A stretch of 64,000 bases of DNA from JANQOZ01 sp045106555 (GTDB lineage Bacteria > Pseudomonadota > Gammaproteobacteria > Xanthomonadales > SZUA-38), in the NCBI GenBank assembly GCA_045106555.1, contig JBGCET010000035.1, forward strand, positions 62,001 to 126,000. Reading direction: 5' to 3'. Every line of letters begins with the position of its first letter. Within the stretch, counting starts at the first letter, position 1. Under the pieces are notes generated by a model. The model was not told the origin of the DNA and did not search any database. It saw only the letters and a program-made list of their open reading frames with translations. Positions 18,983-28,013 of this stretch are shown piece after piece. The position numbers and the translations under genes are program-made.

Positions 18983-20686
18983 TCAGATAGTGATGGTGGT
19001 GCCCGAGAAGCCCGTGAGGTCAATGGGAGAGGTGACTTCCCGGTAGGTCCGCCTGGCGTCTCGCAACATCCTTATTGCAACCTCTTCACCTAACAACAGC
19101 CCATCGGTGCCATCGCTGCGCCAGTGAACGCCTGCCAGGTTGCGCCCAATGGCAATGTTGTTGGCCAGTTTGTTCAGCTCACCGCCGACGGTGAGTGTAT
19201 CGGGGCCATCGTATGGCTGGACAGCGGCGCCATTGGAATTCGCCACCACCTGCAGGGGTTGAGCAACATGTCCGGCTGGATCAAAAAATGCTTTCAGAAC
19301 TGTGACACAAGCACCGGCCACCACAGCATGACCCGCCGGGTAGGCTGGGTGGGTTGGCGATCCTTCGGGGTAGGCCATAGGGAGCCAGAATTCGCCGTTA
19401 TTGCTACGGGCAATTTCTTGAATGACGTCGCTATTGAGCAGGTCGGCATGAATGGGGTAATTGCACTCACCAGTGAGGGTGAAATGGACCCGGCCGCCAA
19501 ACACTTCGGGTCGTAGCCGTCGGTGCTGCTGCCATTTGTGGTACCACGCGGCCTTGAGGGCCTGGCTCGTCACCTCACCAAGTTGCGACAGCAGGTCAGC
19601 GGCACCAAAGGTAACAAAGCCCCCTTCCGTGGGATTGTCGTTGTAAGGATTGCTTGGCTGTCGCGGTGCGTTCATGCCCAGCAATATTAACGCTGCCTGA
19701 AGATACGTCTGATAGGTGTAGTCTCGGTGGACATACTCACAAAGATCCCGGCCCGAGGTGATATATCTGGGCACGTCCTCGTAGCGATTGACGCTTGCTG
19801 GGGCGCCACCGCGCAAGATGTGCAGCCAGTCGTCACGATTTGTCATGTGGTCGTCGCCCGGAACCGTGGTCTGGTACCGCTGGTCGATAAGGGCGGCGCC
19901 TTGAGGAATGGGTTTTAACAGGAATTGTGAGACATAGTTGCCCAGCAGGTCGCCAGAGAACGAGCCTCGAAATAACGTACCGGGGGTTACCTTTCCACCG
20001 ACGCGTGGGCCGCTGAAAGCGACAAGCGTATTCAGGCTCGACACCGCTTGGGCCGCTGCCGGCGCTCTTGGGTAATCGTCAAACGGCACATCGCGCAGCA
20101 GTGCGTGCCAGTAAATTTCTGCCATCTCAGCGGCGGTTTCGGCGCTGGAGAAAGTGGGGGCGGGCGGCATGAAAAACGCGTGGGAATCGCCACCGGCAAG
20201 GCCGAACGATAATGAGGCCTGTGGGTTGGCCAGTTTTCGACGCGCTTGGGGAGCTAGAATAATATTGTCCCAGTTGGCGTTTTTGCGTCCCAGCAAAGCC
20301 CCGGTTAAGGCTCGGTAGGCAACGGGTTCAACTTCGCCGACATTGTTGTGCGGCAGCGTCTTAGTGAAGCTGCCGATAAACTGGGACAGACGGCTCTCGT
20401 CGTCGTTGCCAATGGTCCGCATTGTCGGGGTTTGGAATTGACCGACCGCCGCTGACACACGTACTGATCTTGCAGCAACGCTGCGGACCCGGCTAACGCC
20501 GGCCAGTTGCTTGCTGGGGGCTGGGAGTTCGCGCGCGTTGACCGGGACAGGAGTCCAGCTGGCGACAGTGCTGGACGCCGCCAGGCTGCCTGCGGCGAAT
20601 AAGAGGTGTCTGCGTGTGGTGCCAATTGATGTTTCCTTTTTGTCGCCAGGCAGCGGGGGGCGGGCTTTCTGATTTGTTTGCGTCAT
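18983..20686 (-). CDS. TAT-exported vanadium-dependent haloperoxidase-like enzyme (PAP2 fold)
   Basis: 567 residues from ATG 20686 (AGGA nine bases upstream), with a twin-arginine leader (TTRRHLLFAAGS). The vanadate pocket of algal-type bromoperoxidases is recognisable: Lys and Arg eight apart in KWQQHRRLRPE, the Gly-His of THPAYPAGHAVVAG, and Arg and His six apart in GRNLAGVHW. The Ser that usually precedes Gly-His is Ala here. Expected reaction: hydrogen-peroxide-dependent oxidation of halide, giving hypohalous acid or halogenated organics outside the cytoplasm. An acid phosphatase role is possible for the fold but less likely at this length. Confidence 0.8.
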   Translation of the reverse strand: MTQTNQKARPPLPGDKKETSIGTTRRHLLFAAGSLAASSTVASWTPVPVNARELPAPSKQLAGVSRVRSVAARSVRVSAAVGQFQTPTMRTIGNDDESRLSQFIGSFTKTLPHNNVGEVEPVAYRALTGALLGRKNANWDNIILAPQARRKLANPQASLSFGLAGGDSHAFFMPPAPTFSSAETAAEMAEIYWHALLRDVPFDDYPRAPAAAQAVSSLNTLVAFSGPRVGGKVTPGTLFRGSFSGDLLGNYVSQFLLKPIPQGAALIDQRYQTTVPGDDHMTNRDDWLHILRGGAPASVNRYEDVPRYITSGRDLCEYVHRDYTYQTYLQAALILLGMNAPRQPSNPYNDNPTEGGFVTFGAADLLSQLGEVTSQALKAAWYHKWQQHRRLRPEVFGGRVHFTLTGECNYPIHADLLNSDVIQEIARSNNGEFWLPMAYPEGSPTHPAYPAGHAVVAGACVTVLKAFFDPAGHVAQPLQVVANSNGAAVQPYDGPDTLTVGGELNKLANNIAIGRNLAGVHWRSDGTDGLLLGEEVAIRMLRDARRTYREVTSPIDLTGFSGTTITI

Positions 20687-20797
20687 ACCAAAATGTCCTT
20701 GTGGGGTCACAAAAACAGACGCGTACCCAGCAGCCTTTTTCGCTCGCGGCGGCACCAATCAAAACCGGTTTTGGGTCGGTGTTGCGATGTGGCAGCG

Positions 20798-21601
20798 TTA
20801 CAGGGCTCCGGGGCCAGTATCTTCAAAGCCGTCGGCAAACAGGGGGGCGGGGTTAGGATTGCCAACCTGAGTAAACGCGCTCTTGCTGAACGCAAGAGGC
20901 GAGGCCTGATTGTCGAACTGACCGCAGCTGACCGCATATTCCCGGCCGTCGCTGACCGAATTTAGGGGCACATTCAGCGCCCCATCGCTGGCCAGTGCGA
21001 TGGCCTGCCAGAGTACGGCATTCGGTTCGCTGCAGCTTGCACGGGACAGGTCGATCAACTGGCAGTGGGTAAACAGGGCGTTGTCTACCAGATCCCAGGC
21101 GACCTGGCCGTCGCTGTAGCTGATCAGCGAATCATCCGGTGACGGCTGGGCAACAGACTGGAGCAGCCATGTGCCGTTGGCGGCAATGAAGTACTCGACG
21201 CAATCTTCCACAATGATCTGCTGCTTGCCGCCGTCGACATCGTAGGTGCCGTTAAACGTGCCAGCGGCTGCGAGGGTGCCAACAAAACTGCCGCTTTGTG
21301 CGGTGTTATCAACGGTTCCGGCCCAACTGCCGGAAAGGTTGTTCGTCAGTCGGTTGCCTGCCACGGAGCCGATGTTTTCACTTTGACAGCCTTGGTAGGT
21401 GAAATACATTTCGCCAGCGAACGTGCTGTCGTCAGAGGGGATGTTAAGAAACAGGGTGCCCGGAACTGGGTCCTCCGGATTATTCAGCGGGTTTTCCAGG
21501 TAGTAACCGACGTGAAGATCTCCGGCGCACATCATCTGCGCTTGAGACGACGGGATTGTTAAACCGCCCAGGACACCAACACAGAGTAGTTTTCGAATCA
21601 T
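20798..21601 (-). CDS. Secreted protein with C-terminal FADGFE tail
   Basis: 267 residues with a signal peptide (about 1-21). The first half is Gly/Thr-rich beta structure (GSWAGTVDNT, GTFNGTYDVDG) with several Cys; the second half has no family I recognise. It ends LFADGFEDTGPGAL, matching the tails of the proteins at 10457 and 11871. It lies upstream of, and on the opposite strand from, a broken radical SAM gene. Function unknown. Confidence 0.6.
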   Translation of the reverse strand: MIRKLLCVGVLGGLTIPSSQAQMMCAGDLHVGYYLENPLNNPEDPVPGTLFLNIPSDDSTFAGEMYFTYQGCQSENIGSVAGNRLTNNLSGSWAGTVDNTAQSGSFVGTLAAAGTFNGTYDVDGGKQQIIVEDCVEYFIAANGTWLLQSVAQPSPDDSLISYSDGQVAWDLVDNALFTHCQLIDLSRASCSEPNAVLWQAIALASDGALNVPLNSVSDGREYAVSCGQFDNQASPLAFSKSAFTQVGNPNPAPLFADGFEDTGPGAL

Positions 21602-21621
21602 GAGCGCGCCTGTTTTGGTAA

Positions 21622-22383
21622 ACGATAACGTTCAATGCTAACAGCAGGTTAGGTGTCCTTCCGACCCACCAGTTCGCAGTTTCGCCGTTTGATCAATACG
21701 TTGCGCTGGGCGGCGGCGATCTGTCATTCACCTCGGTAGGTGAACCGCTATTGGATCGCTATTTGGCTGATCGATTGACCATAGCGCGAGAGCAGTCAAA
21801 TATAGGTGCGCTATCAATGACCACCAACGCCAGTATTGCTGATCAACTCCCTGAAGACGCGATGGCATCAATTATGGATGTACTGAACGTTGTGCAGGTC
21901 TCGATTTATGGTTTGGATCGAGATGAACATCTTGCGATCACCGGAGTTGACGATTTTGATGTAATGACGGCTGGGCTTCGGCGAATCGTTTCCATGCGTA
22001 CCAACCTAGTACGGGTCGCCGTGGGATCAGGCAAGTCGATGGAGCCCTCCGAGGTGCGGTCTACCGTGCACCAATGGTTAAACAACATTCCGGTTCGTTG
22101 CCCAATCGAAATCAGCGGTCCTTTGCGTCAGTTTGCCAACTGGGGGTTATTCGGCGACACCGCGCCGCTGTTTGATGGCTCATCATGGAAAGCCAATACC
22201 GCGTTCAAGAGTCAGTGTTTACACCCATTATTTGCTCTGAAGGTATTTTGGACCGGTGATGTGTCAGCTTGTGCGTGTGGTGACTATGACGGGCACCCGG
22301 ATCTCTCGTTGGGCAATGTTCAGCGCGAAACGCTTGCACAGATGTGCGGCTCGCAAAAAAGCGCCATTGCGGTGCTGGCTTGA
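21622..22383 (+). pseudogene. Radical SAM / SPASM protein, N-terminally truncated
   Basis: The frame is open from 21622 (TAA at 21619-21621) to TGA 22383. It reads LGGGDLSFTSVGEPLLDRYL and later SMTTNASIADQL, the glycine-Glu (GEP) and TTNA motifs of radical SAM enzymes, and ends with a Cys-x-Cys plus LGNV pattern (SACACGDYDGHPDLSLGNVQ) like a SPASM cluster. The N-terminal part that carries the CxxxCxxC iron-sulfur motif is missing; upstream is the start region of the gene at 20798-21601. It looks like a remnant, although a TTG at 21751 could start a 210-residue product. Confidence 0.65.
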
Positions 22384-22473
22384 AGCGTAGTTGGGTGAGT
22401 CTCGGAAGCGGGCTGCCGCGACGAGAAGTGGCGGAGGAATGGGCAGATGAGGGTCGCTCTCACCGGCATCAGT

Positions 22474-23790
22474 CTATTTGGAGACAAAACCCTCGCGCAC
22501 CCGCTGCGGGTGGTCTCCCACATCAATGCGCTGGGTTTCTTTGGCGTCTGAGTAGCGAATGACGGACATCTGGTCGGTACCGCTCCAGGAGATATAGCAG
22601 TATTCGCCGGTCTGGTCAGTGACGGCCCAGTAGGGCTTTTCCCCAAGGCCAGTCAATACCGTTATTTCCAACGACTGAATATCTACGATGGCGACGTAGT
22701 CATCCATGGTGCCGGCGACGCACAGCTTGCTGTCATCGCCGCTGATGGCGATGCCGTGGTGGGCCGAGTCGTTGACGTACTGGGTTGGTGTGGCAGTGGT
22801 ATGTTTGGGTAAATCGACCTTGCGCGTGATACGCCCGCTGGCCATGTCGTACTCTACAAAACCGTGTAGGAACGACAGCTGAAAATAAAACCGTTGCTCG
22901 TCTGAGGTGTGGGCCATGGGGCGAATGGCAGGGCTAATGGTGGAAAGACCTGCAGCATCGAGTTTTTCTCGGATATCGAACCGCTCAATGATCTCCATGG
23001 TTTGTGCGTCCACCACCTGAAACAGCCGCTGACCTTTCAGCAGCCCATCGCTGCCCAGGTCCAGTGGCGTGAACACCCGACCGATACTGGCGTGGAAAAT
23101 TCGCTGGCCATCTTTTGAGTAGACGTTTTCATGGGGGGAGTCGCCGGTGGGAAAGCGGCCAAATTCGGCACCGGTATCTACGTCGATGACGTGTACAACG
23201 TTGCCGGTGGAGGCAGAGACGGCAACATGCCTGCCATCCGGCGACAGAGCCATGTGATCGGAACGAAATCCGGCAACAGGGAAACGCCAAACAACCTCAC
23301 CGCTGGCAACGTCCAGGGCGATCACGTCAGCGAAACTGGGTCGAGAAATAATCAGTCGCTGTCCATCAAGAGTGCTGTACATGTCGTCAACATATTGGTT
23401 GTGACCTTCACCGACGAATTGCTTGATGCCATAGAACGCCATCCGTTCAACAAATTTGTCTTTGATCTGTTGCAGGCGTTCCCTCTTGTCGGGTATGCCA
23501 CTGAGCACGCCAATCACCTGATGGCTGGCTCTATCAATCACCGTGATGCTGCCTTGCCAGTTATTACCGACAAAAATCACCGGCTGTGCGCCTGATCTGG
23601 TATTTTCTGCAGTGTTTTTAAGGTCCAGCGCAATCGTTTCAAGCGCGGGGCTTTCAAGGGCCTGATTAATCGACTGCACGGCCAACCATTGCACCAGTCC
23701 TATGACAATGACGAGAGCGAGGATGGTCAGAAAAAGAAGTCTCAGCAGCAGGCGTTTGATCATGGCGAGTCCGAAATCAATTCGAAGCAT
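22474..23790 (-). CDS. Membrane-anchored YVTN/beta-propeller protein
   Basis: 438 residues; a start at Met10 (23763) is equally possible. One N-terminal membrane segment (about 10-35) anchors a propeller made of repeats such as GSITVIDRASHQVIGVL, DVIALDVASGEVVWRFP, VVHVIDVDTGAEFGRFPTG and VAIVDIQSLEITVLTG, the YncE/YVTN style. The domain would face the periplasm. No catalytic motif is visible. Stands alone between the radical SAM remnant and the NicO-type transporter gene. Confidence 0.7.
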   Translation of the reverse strand: MLRIDFGLAMIKRLLLRLLFLTILALVIVIGLVQWLAVQSINQALESPALETIALDLKNTAENTRSGAQPVIFVGNNWQGSITVIDRASHQVIGVLSGIPDKRERLQQIKDKFVERMAFYGIKQFVGEGHNQYVDDMYSTLDGQRLIISRPSFADVIALDVASGEVVWRFPVAGFRSDHMALSPDGRHVAVSASTGNVVHVIDVDTGAEFGRFPTGDSPHENVYSKDGQRIFHASIGRVFTPLDLGSDGLLKGQRLFQVVDAQTMEIIERFDIREKLDAAGLSTISPAIRPMAHTSDEQRFYFQLSFLHGFVEYDMASGRITRKVDLPKHTTATPTQYVNDSAHHGIAISGDDSKLCVAGTMDDYVAIVDIQSLEITVLTGLGEKPYWAVTDQTGEYCYISWSGTDQMSVIRYSDAKETQRIDVGDHPQRVREGFVSK

Positions 23791-23862
23791 GATTTTAGCG
23801 CGAAACTATTCAAGCTACTAAAACCGGTTGGCGGTAACGAAAAACTGGGTCTGCGTCGGGCC

Positions 23863-24582
23863 TTAAAGACCGGCCACCATCGCCACGCCGCAAAAACAAA
23901 TGGCAGCGCCGGCAATAACGCCAGAGTAGCGTTCAATAGCCGGTAGCTTCACCTGTCGCAGGCCCACTAGGGACAGCGCGACGGCCGCCAGCATGGTCAT
24001 TAGCGTTACCAAAACAAACAGGCTCGTCACCAGCCAAACTCCAGGCATATTGTTTTGGCTTGCCGGAACCATCAGCAAAGGAATCAGCGCCTCACAGGGG
24101 CCAAGCACAAAGACGATGAAGATCGTCCACGATACCTGACGGTTGTTGCCGTTTTCGGTGTGAGGGTGAGCGTGTTGACCGTGATGATCGTGGGGGTGGT
24201 CGTGAACCGTGCCATCGCCGTGGGCATGGTGGTGGGAGTGGCTGCGTTTGCGACCAAGGCGTTTGATGCTGATGGCCAGATAGATAAGACCAAAAGCGGT
24301 CAGGCCCCAGGCGGCAAGGTCACCGCGCCAGTTTTCAATGCCGGTCATGGTAGTGAGCGCGGTTCCCAGCGCGATGCCGACGAACCCCAACAGCACGGAG
24401 CCAGCCGCGTGGCCTAACCCGCAGATCGTCGTAATTCCCAGGGTTTTCTTGAGAGACCAACGTCGCGCTTTACTCAGCGCCACAAACGGCAGGTAGTGAT
24501 CGGGACCCAGCAGGGTATGGGCAAACGCGATGGTGATCGCGGTTACGCTGAGGGCTGCAATTTCGGGTGTCAGCCAATCCAA
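23863..24582 (-). CDS. NicO / TauE-type membrane transporter with His-rich loop
   Basis: 239 residues, six membrane segments in two sets of three. The first set holds HTLLGPDHYLPFVALSKAR and GLGHAAGS, the His-Asp pattern of UreH/NicO/RcnA-like metal transporters and the SafE branch of TauE. Between the halves is a cytoplasmic or periplasmic loop with many His (HSHHHAHGDG, HDHPHDHH), which points to nickel, cobalt or another divalent metal. Direction of transport is unknown. Divergent from the eight-gene operon at 24676. Confidence 0.7.
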   Translation of the reverse strand: MDWLTPEIAALSVTAITIAFAHTLLGPDHYLPFVALSKARRWSLKKTLGITTICGLGHAAGSVLLGFVGIALGTALTTMTGIENWRGDLAAWGLTAFGLIYLAISIKRLGRKRSHSHHHAHGDGTVHDHPHDHHGQHAHPHTENGNNRQVSWTIFIVFVLGPCEALIPLLMVPASQNNMPGVWLVTSLFVLVTLMTMLAAVALSLVGLRQVKLPAIERYSGVIAGAAICFCGVAMVAGL

Positions 24583-24620
24583 GGGTCGTTAAGCGCCGTA
24601 AGTCCAAAGACAGCTAAATG

Positions 24621-24644
24621 GTACTAAAGATATACTTTTAGTAC
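24621..24644. promoter_or_regulatory. Operator-like palindrome in front of the eight-gene operon
   Basis: A 24-bp imperfect palindrome: left half GTACTAAAGATA, right half TACTTTTAGTAC, which is a 10 of 12 match on the opposite strand. It contains TATACT, a good -10 box for the gene at 24676. The same 24 positions at 34482-34505 are identical in 20 of 24. Inferred to bind a GntR-like or other dimeric repressor; the only such regulator in the window is at 35741-36538. Confidence 0.6.
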
Positions 24645-24675
24645 AATTTGACGGATTCCTGCCGAGCCCGCTCCC

Positions 24676-25338
24676 ATGACCGAAATTCTGTTTCTGAAGC
24701 TCCTGCACATATTGCTGTTTGTTTACTGGTTGGGCGGCGACCTGGGCGTGTTCTATTCCAGCAAATACATCGCTGATGCCAGTCGTGGCGTTGAGGCGAG
24801 GCGCACCGCCGCCGACATCATGCTGTTTGTGGATCAGGCGCCGCGAATTTGTATGGCGCTCATGTTGCCTACCGGATTCCATCTGTGCTGGAAGCTGGGG
24901 CTGGTGCCCATGTCCGGCATCTCTGTGGCCGGTCTATGGGTTTTTGGGTTGCTATGGGTGGCGACGGTGATCAAGCTGCATATCAGCCACGGTCAGGCGG
25001 TTATTTTGACGAAGGTCGACTGGTGGGGGCGCTTGATAGTCATTACGGGTCTGTTGGCACTGTCTATCCACTCGTTAGTGGGTGACGGTTTGCTGCGGGC
25101 TGACTGGGTGGCGTGGAAACTTATCGTATTTGCCGGTCTGATGACCATGGGCCTGCTGATCCGCATCAATCTGAAACCGTTTGGACCGGCGTTTGGCAAG
25201 CTGGTGACGGTGGGCGCTGACGATGAGGTCAACGCCACCATCAAAGCGTCGCTGGCGAAAGTGAAACCGTTCGTCGTTACTATCTGGGTGGGGTTACTGG
25301 TTAACGCCATGCTGGGTTTACACATTATCGGGGTATAA
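24676..25338 (+). CDS. Integral membrane protein, first gene of catabolic operon
   Basis: 220 residues with about six membrane segments (KLLHILLFVYWLGGDLGVF at the start; others near GLWVFGLLWVATVIKL, LIVITGLLALSI and FVVTIWVGLLVNAML). The Leu-His at residues 10-11 and the pattern recall CopD/DUF2269-type membrane proteins, which can hold haem or metal, but I do not assign it firmly. It leads an eight-gene unit whose later genes overlap at stop/start codons, so it may transport or oxidise the substrate handled by that unit. Confidence 0.6.
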   Translation: MTEILFLKLLHILLFVYWLGGDLGVFYSSKYIADASRGVEARRTAADIMLFVDQAPRICMALMLPTGFHLCWKLGLVPMSGISVAGLWVFGLLWVATVIKLHISHGQAVILTKVDWWGRLIVITGLLALSIHSLVGDGLLRADWVAWKLIVFAGLMTMGLLIRINLKPFGPAFGKLVTVGADDEVNATIKASLAKVKPFVVTIWVGLLVNAMLGLHIIGV

Positions 25339-25342
25339 CGTT

Positions 25343-26056
25343 ATGGAACATCGAACCATTCGCGGCAAACTGCTCTACACCAGCACCAAGCCTGACCGTA
25401 TGGGCCACGAGCGCGGCCGAGAGACCTTTATTGTCACCGTTCACGGTGACGGTGCACGTTCCCTGCGTGCCCACTGCGAAATTGATGACGCACCGACAGT
25501 GCTGCGAGACGTCACCTTAAGCTGGGATGAAAACTGGGCGCCGCTGGATTGTTTCAATCGGCTAACCATCGCCGACAAATTTGAAGGGTCTGCGTGGTTT
25601 CGCTTCACCGATACCCTGGCGGAGTGTGAGTCGTTTAACCAGCGCGACGGACGGCTGAGCCAGAGCATGGTTCTGGAGCAACCGGTGCGCTGGTTGGGCA
25701 CCCACCCGCTGGTGGCTGACGCCATGTGTTTTGCCGTATTTGATCAGAACGGGCCGAAAAAGCAGTATTTTCCCAATATGATGCTCACCTCGCCAGACCA
25801 CCGCGGCGCCACCGGGCCCATGCTCTTTCGGGTGGGTTTCGGGCTGGAATACCTGGGTGATGAAACTATTGAAGTTCCGGCGGGTACGTTCGATTGCCAC
25901 AAATTCCAGTACACCGACACGGCGGAAGGCGGGTTGCCGGAAGAACATCCTCCTTACGAAGTTTGGTGCACTGCTGACGATGATTTTATTTTTGTGCGCG
26001 GCGCTGTCGGCGGATACATGCAGACCTTCTACGAACTGGTGGAACTGGAGCGTTGA
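25343..26056 (+). CDS. Beta-rich protein of unknown function in catabolic operon
   Basis: 237 residues, no signal peptide and no membrane segment, so cytoplasmic. The sequence is rich in beta strands, with a closing pattern IEVPAGTFDCHKFQY reminiscent of DUF3108/DUF6134-like barrels. No catalytic motif recognised. The start is four bases after the stop of the membrane protein gene, and its TGA overlaps the TTG of the nitrilase-like gene. Confidence 0.6.
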   Translation: MEHRTIRGKLLYTSTKPDRMGHERGRETFIVTVHGDGARSLRAHCEIDDAPTVLRDVTLSWDENWAPLDCFNRLTIADKFEGSAWFRFTDTLAECESFNQRDGRLSQSMVLEQPVRWLGTHPLVADAMCFAVFDQNGPKKQYFPNMMLTSPDHRGATGPMLFRVGFGLEYLGDETIEVPAGTFDCHKFQYTDTAEGGLPEEHPPYEVWCTADDDFIFVRGAVGGYMQTFYELVELER

Positions 26057-27117
26057 GTTCATCTAACGTGTTGGTTCATCCGGCCTATCAGGCGATCGCT
26101 CTGCAGACCGCCTGTTATGCGGTCAACGGTATGGACATTCCTGCCGCCAGAGCGCGGATGCTGCAAACCGTCGATGCCATTGGGGTGCAAATTCGCGCGG
26201 CCAAATTATTCACGGGTCCAGATGTTCGCCTGATTGTGCTGCCGGAGTATTTTCTCACCTGCTATCCCGCCGGCGAGCCCATTGCCGCCTGGAAGGCATT
26301 GGCGGCGATAGATTATGACGGTCCGGAATACGTGGCCCTGGGAAAGGTTGCCAGTGACAACAGGGTGTTCATCGCCGGAAATGCTTACGAAGTGGACCCT
26401 TACTTCCCTGACCTCTACTTCCAAACCTGCTTTCTGATGGATGACACGGGCAACGTGGTGCTGCGTTATCGCCGCTTGATTTCCATGTACGCACCCACGC
26501 CTCACGACGTGTGGGATGCTTATTTGGATCGATACGGTATGGAGGGTGTTTTTCCGGTCGCGGACACCGAGCTTGGACGCATTGCCTGTGTAGCGTCCGA
26601 AGAGATCTTGTATCCGGAAATCAGTCGGGCGCTGGCGTTGCGCGGTGCCGAGGTGATCACCCACTCCACGAGCGAAGTTGGCAGCCCTAACCTCACCCCA
26701 AAAGACATCGCCAAGCGGGCGCGAGCGATGGAAAATTTGGCTTATGTGGTTTCAGCCAACAGTGCAGGCTTGTACAACGCCGGTATCCCGGTGAACGCCA
26801 CAGACGGCATGTCAAAGATTTTGGATTACAAAGGTTCGGTAATGGCTGCGGCCGGTTGTGGTGAAACTTCGGCGGCCACCGCCGAGTTGGACTTGGCCTC
26901 CCTGCGCCGCTATCGCAATCGCCCCGGTATGCCGAACCTGTTGTCTCGCCAACGCCTGGAGCTGTTTTCTGCCATGTACAGCGGCCCGCCGATCCACCAG
27001 GCCAATGGGCTGACCCGTTCAGACGGGTATGATGTTCCGGAACGGAAATTTTTTGTCGATCAGCAGGCCTCGGCTATTGGTCGTCTGCTGGAACAGGACA
27101 TTATCAAGCCATGTTGA
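26053..27117 (+). CDS. Nitrilase-superfamily hydrolase with an unusual catalytic site
   Basis: 354 residues from a TTG that overlaps the previous TGA (TTGA). The carbon-nitrogen hydrolase fold is clear: the catalytic Glu in IVLPEYFLT and the Cys in IACVASEEILYPEISR with the following GAEVITHSTSE. The position of the catalytic Lys (usually in a Tyr-Arg-Lys-Leu pattern) reads RYRRLIS, with Arg instead. It may belong to a nitrilase branch with shifted chemistry, cleaving an amide, nitrile or carbamoyl group of the operon's substrate. Overlaps the VOC gene by seven bases. Confidence 0.75.
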   Translation: MSSSNVLVHPAYQAIALQTACYAVNGMDIPAARARMLQTVDAIGVQIRAAKLFTGPDVRLIVLPEYFLTCYPAGEPIAAWKALAAIDYDGPEYVALGKVASDNRVFIAGNAYEVDPYFPDLYFQTCFLMDDTGNVVLRYRRLISMYAPTPHDVWDAYLDRYGMEGVFPVADTELGRIACVASEEILYPEISRALALRGAEVITHSTSEVGSPNLTPKDIAKRARAMENLAYVVSANSAGLYNAGIPVNATDGMSKILDYKGSVMAAAGCGETSAATAELDLASLRRYRNRPGMPNLLSRQRLELFSAMYSGPPIHQANGLTRSDGYDVPERKFFVDQQASAIGRLLEQDIIKPC

Positions 27118-28013
27118 AAGCGATCTTGATGGTCACCGTAATGGTAGGGGAGCCCTCGGAGGTGTCCGATATTTACCAGGCAACGCTGAACTATGAGGAG
27201 GTGACGTCCGGGCAGGTTGGTGCGGTACTCGCTGCCAGCTGGAACGCGCCGGAGGTGGCAGACAACGCCTATGAACTGTTGCAGCCAGAAAGTCAGGAGC
27301 CGGTGTATTTGCGATTTGTGCATACGCCGGATCAGGGCAACTACCAGCCGTTAAAAACTGAGGGCTGGAACGCCATAGAAATCCTGGTGGAAGATCCAGA
27401 CGCACTGAACAAAAAGCTGGAGGCCAGCCCCCATTTTGACGTGATTGGGCAACCCAATTACCTGACCGACAAAAAACTCATCAAGGCCATGCAAGCCATT
27501 GGCCCCTCGAACGAGTTGCTTTACTTCACCCGCATCGCCAGCAGTGACAGTTCGGGCTTTGGCCTGATGCCGGCAACGGCGCCGGTGGATCGTGTTTTTA
27601 TTATGGTGCTCGCAGCGAAAGACCGGGTTGCCATCGACAATTACTACAAGAACACGCTCGGTATGCCGGTAAACGGACCCTACGATTATCGGGTGAGCGT
27701 ACTGTCCAACGCCTGGGGCCTGCCGGCAGACACTCTGTACCCATTAACCATTGTCCCGCTGTCCAGACGGTTCCTGCTTGAACTGGATGATTACCCGGAT
27801 GCGGTTGCGCCGCGCGCCCCCACCCAGGAAGGTATGCCGGGAGGGATTGCGATGGTCACCTTTCTGGTGGATGACATCAATCAGTATCGAGATCATTGGT
27901 TGGGTATTCCCGCCGCCCATGATGGCCCGCCCTACAACGGTCGGCGTAGCGTGGTTTTGAAAGGCGCTGCTGGAGAGTACATCGAGCTGGTGGAAGATCC
28001 CCCAACGAAATGA
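27111..28013 (+). CDS. VOC (glyoxalase/dioxygenase fold) protein, two modules
   Basis: 300 residues made of two vicinal-oxygen-chelate modules (about 1-145 and 150-300). The first contains GWNAIEILVEDPDAL and ELLYFTRI, patterns shared with the second VOC protein of this operon at 30735. The usual metal ligands (His, His, Glu) are not all evident, though the ending GEYIELVED carries a Glu at the usual place. Could be a lyase, isomerase or ring-cleaving enzyme. Starts inside the nitrilase-like gene; ends in an ATGA overlap with the next gene. Confidence 0.7.
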   Translation: MLKAILMVTVMVGEPSEVSDIYQATLNYEEVTSGQVGAVLAASWNAPEVADNAYELLQPESQEPVYLRFVHTPDQGNYQPLKTEGWNAIEILVEDPDALNKKLEASPHFDVIGQPNYLTDKKLIKAMQAIGPSNELLYFTRIASSDSSGFGLMPATAPVDRVFIMVLAAKDRVAIDNYYKNTLGMPVNGPYDYRVSVLSNAWGLPADTLYPLTIVPLSRRFLLELDDYPDAVAPRAPTQEGMPGGIAMVTFLVDDINQYRDHWLGIPAAHDGPPYNGRRSVVLKGAAGEYIELVEDPPTK

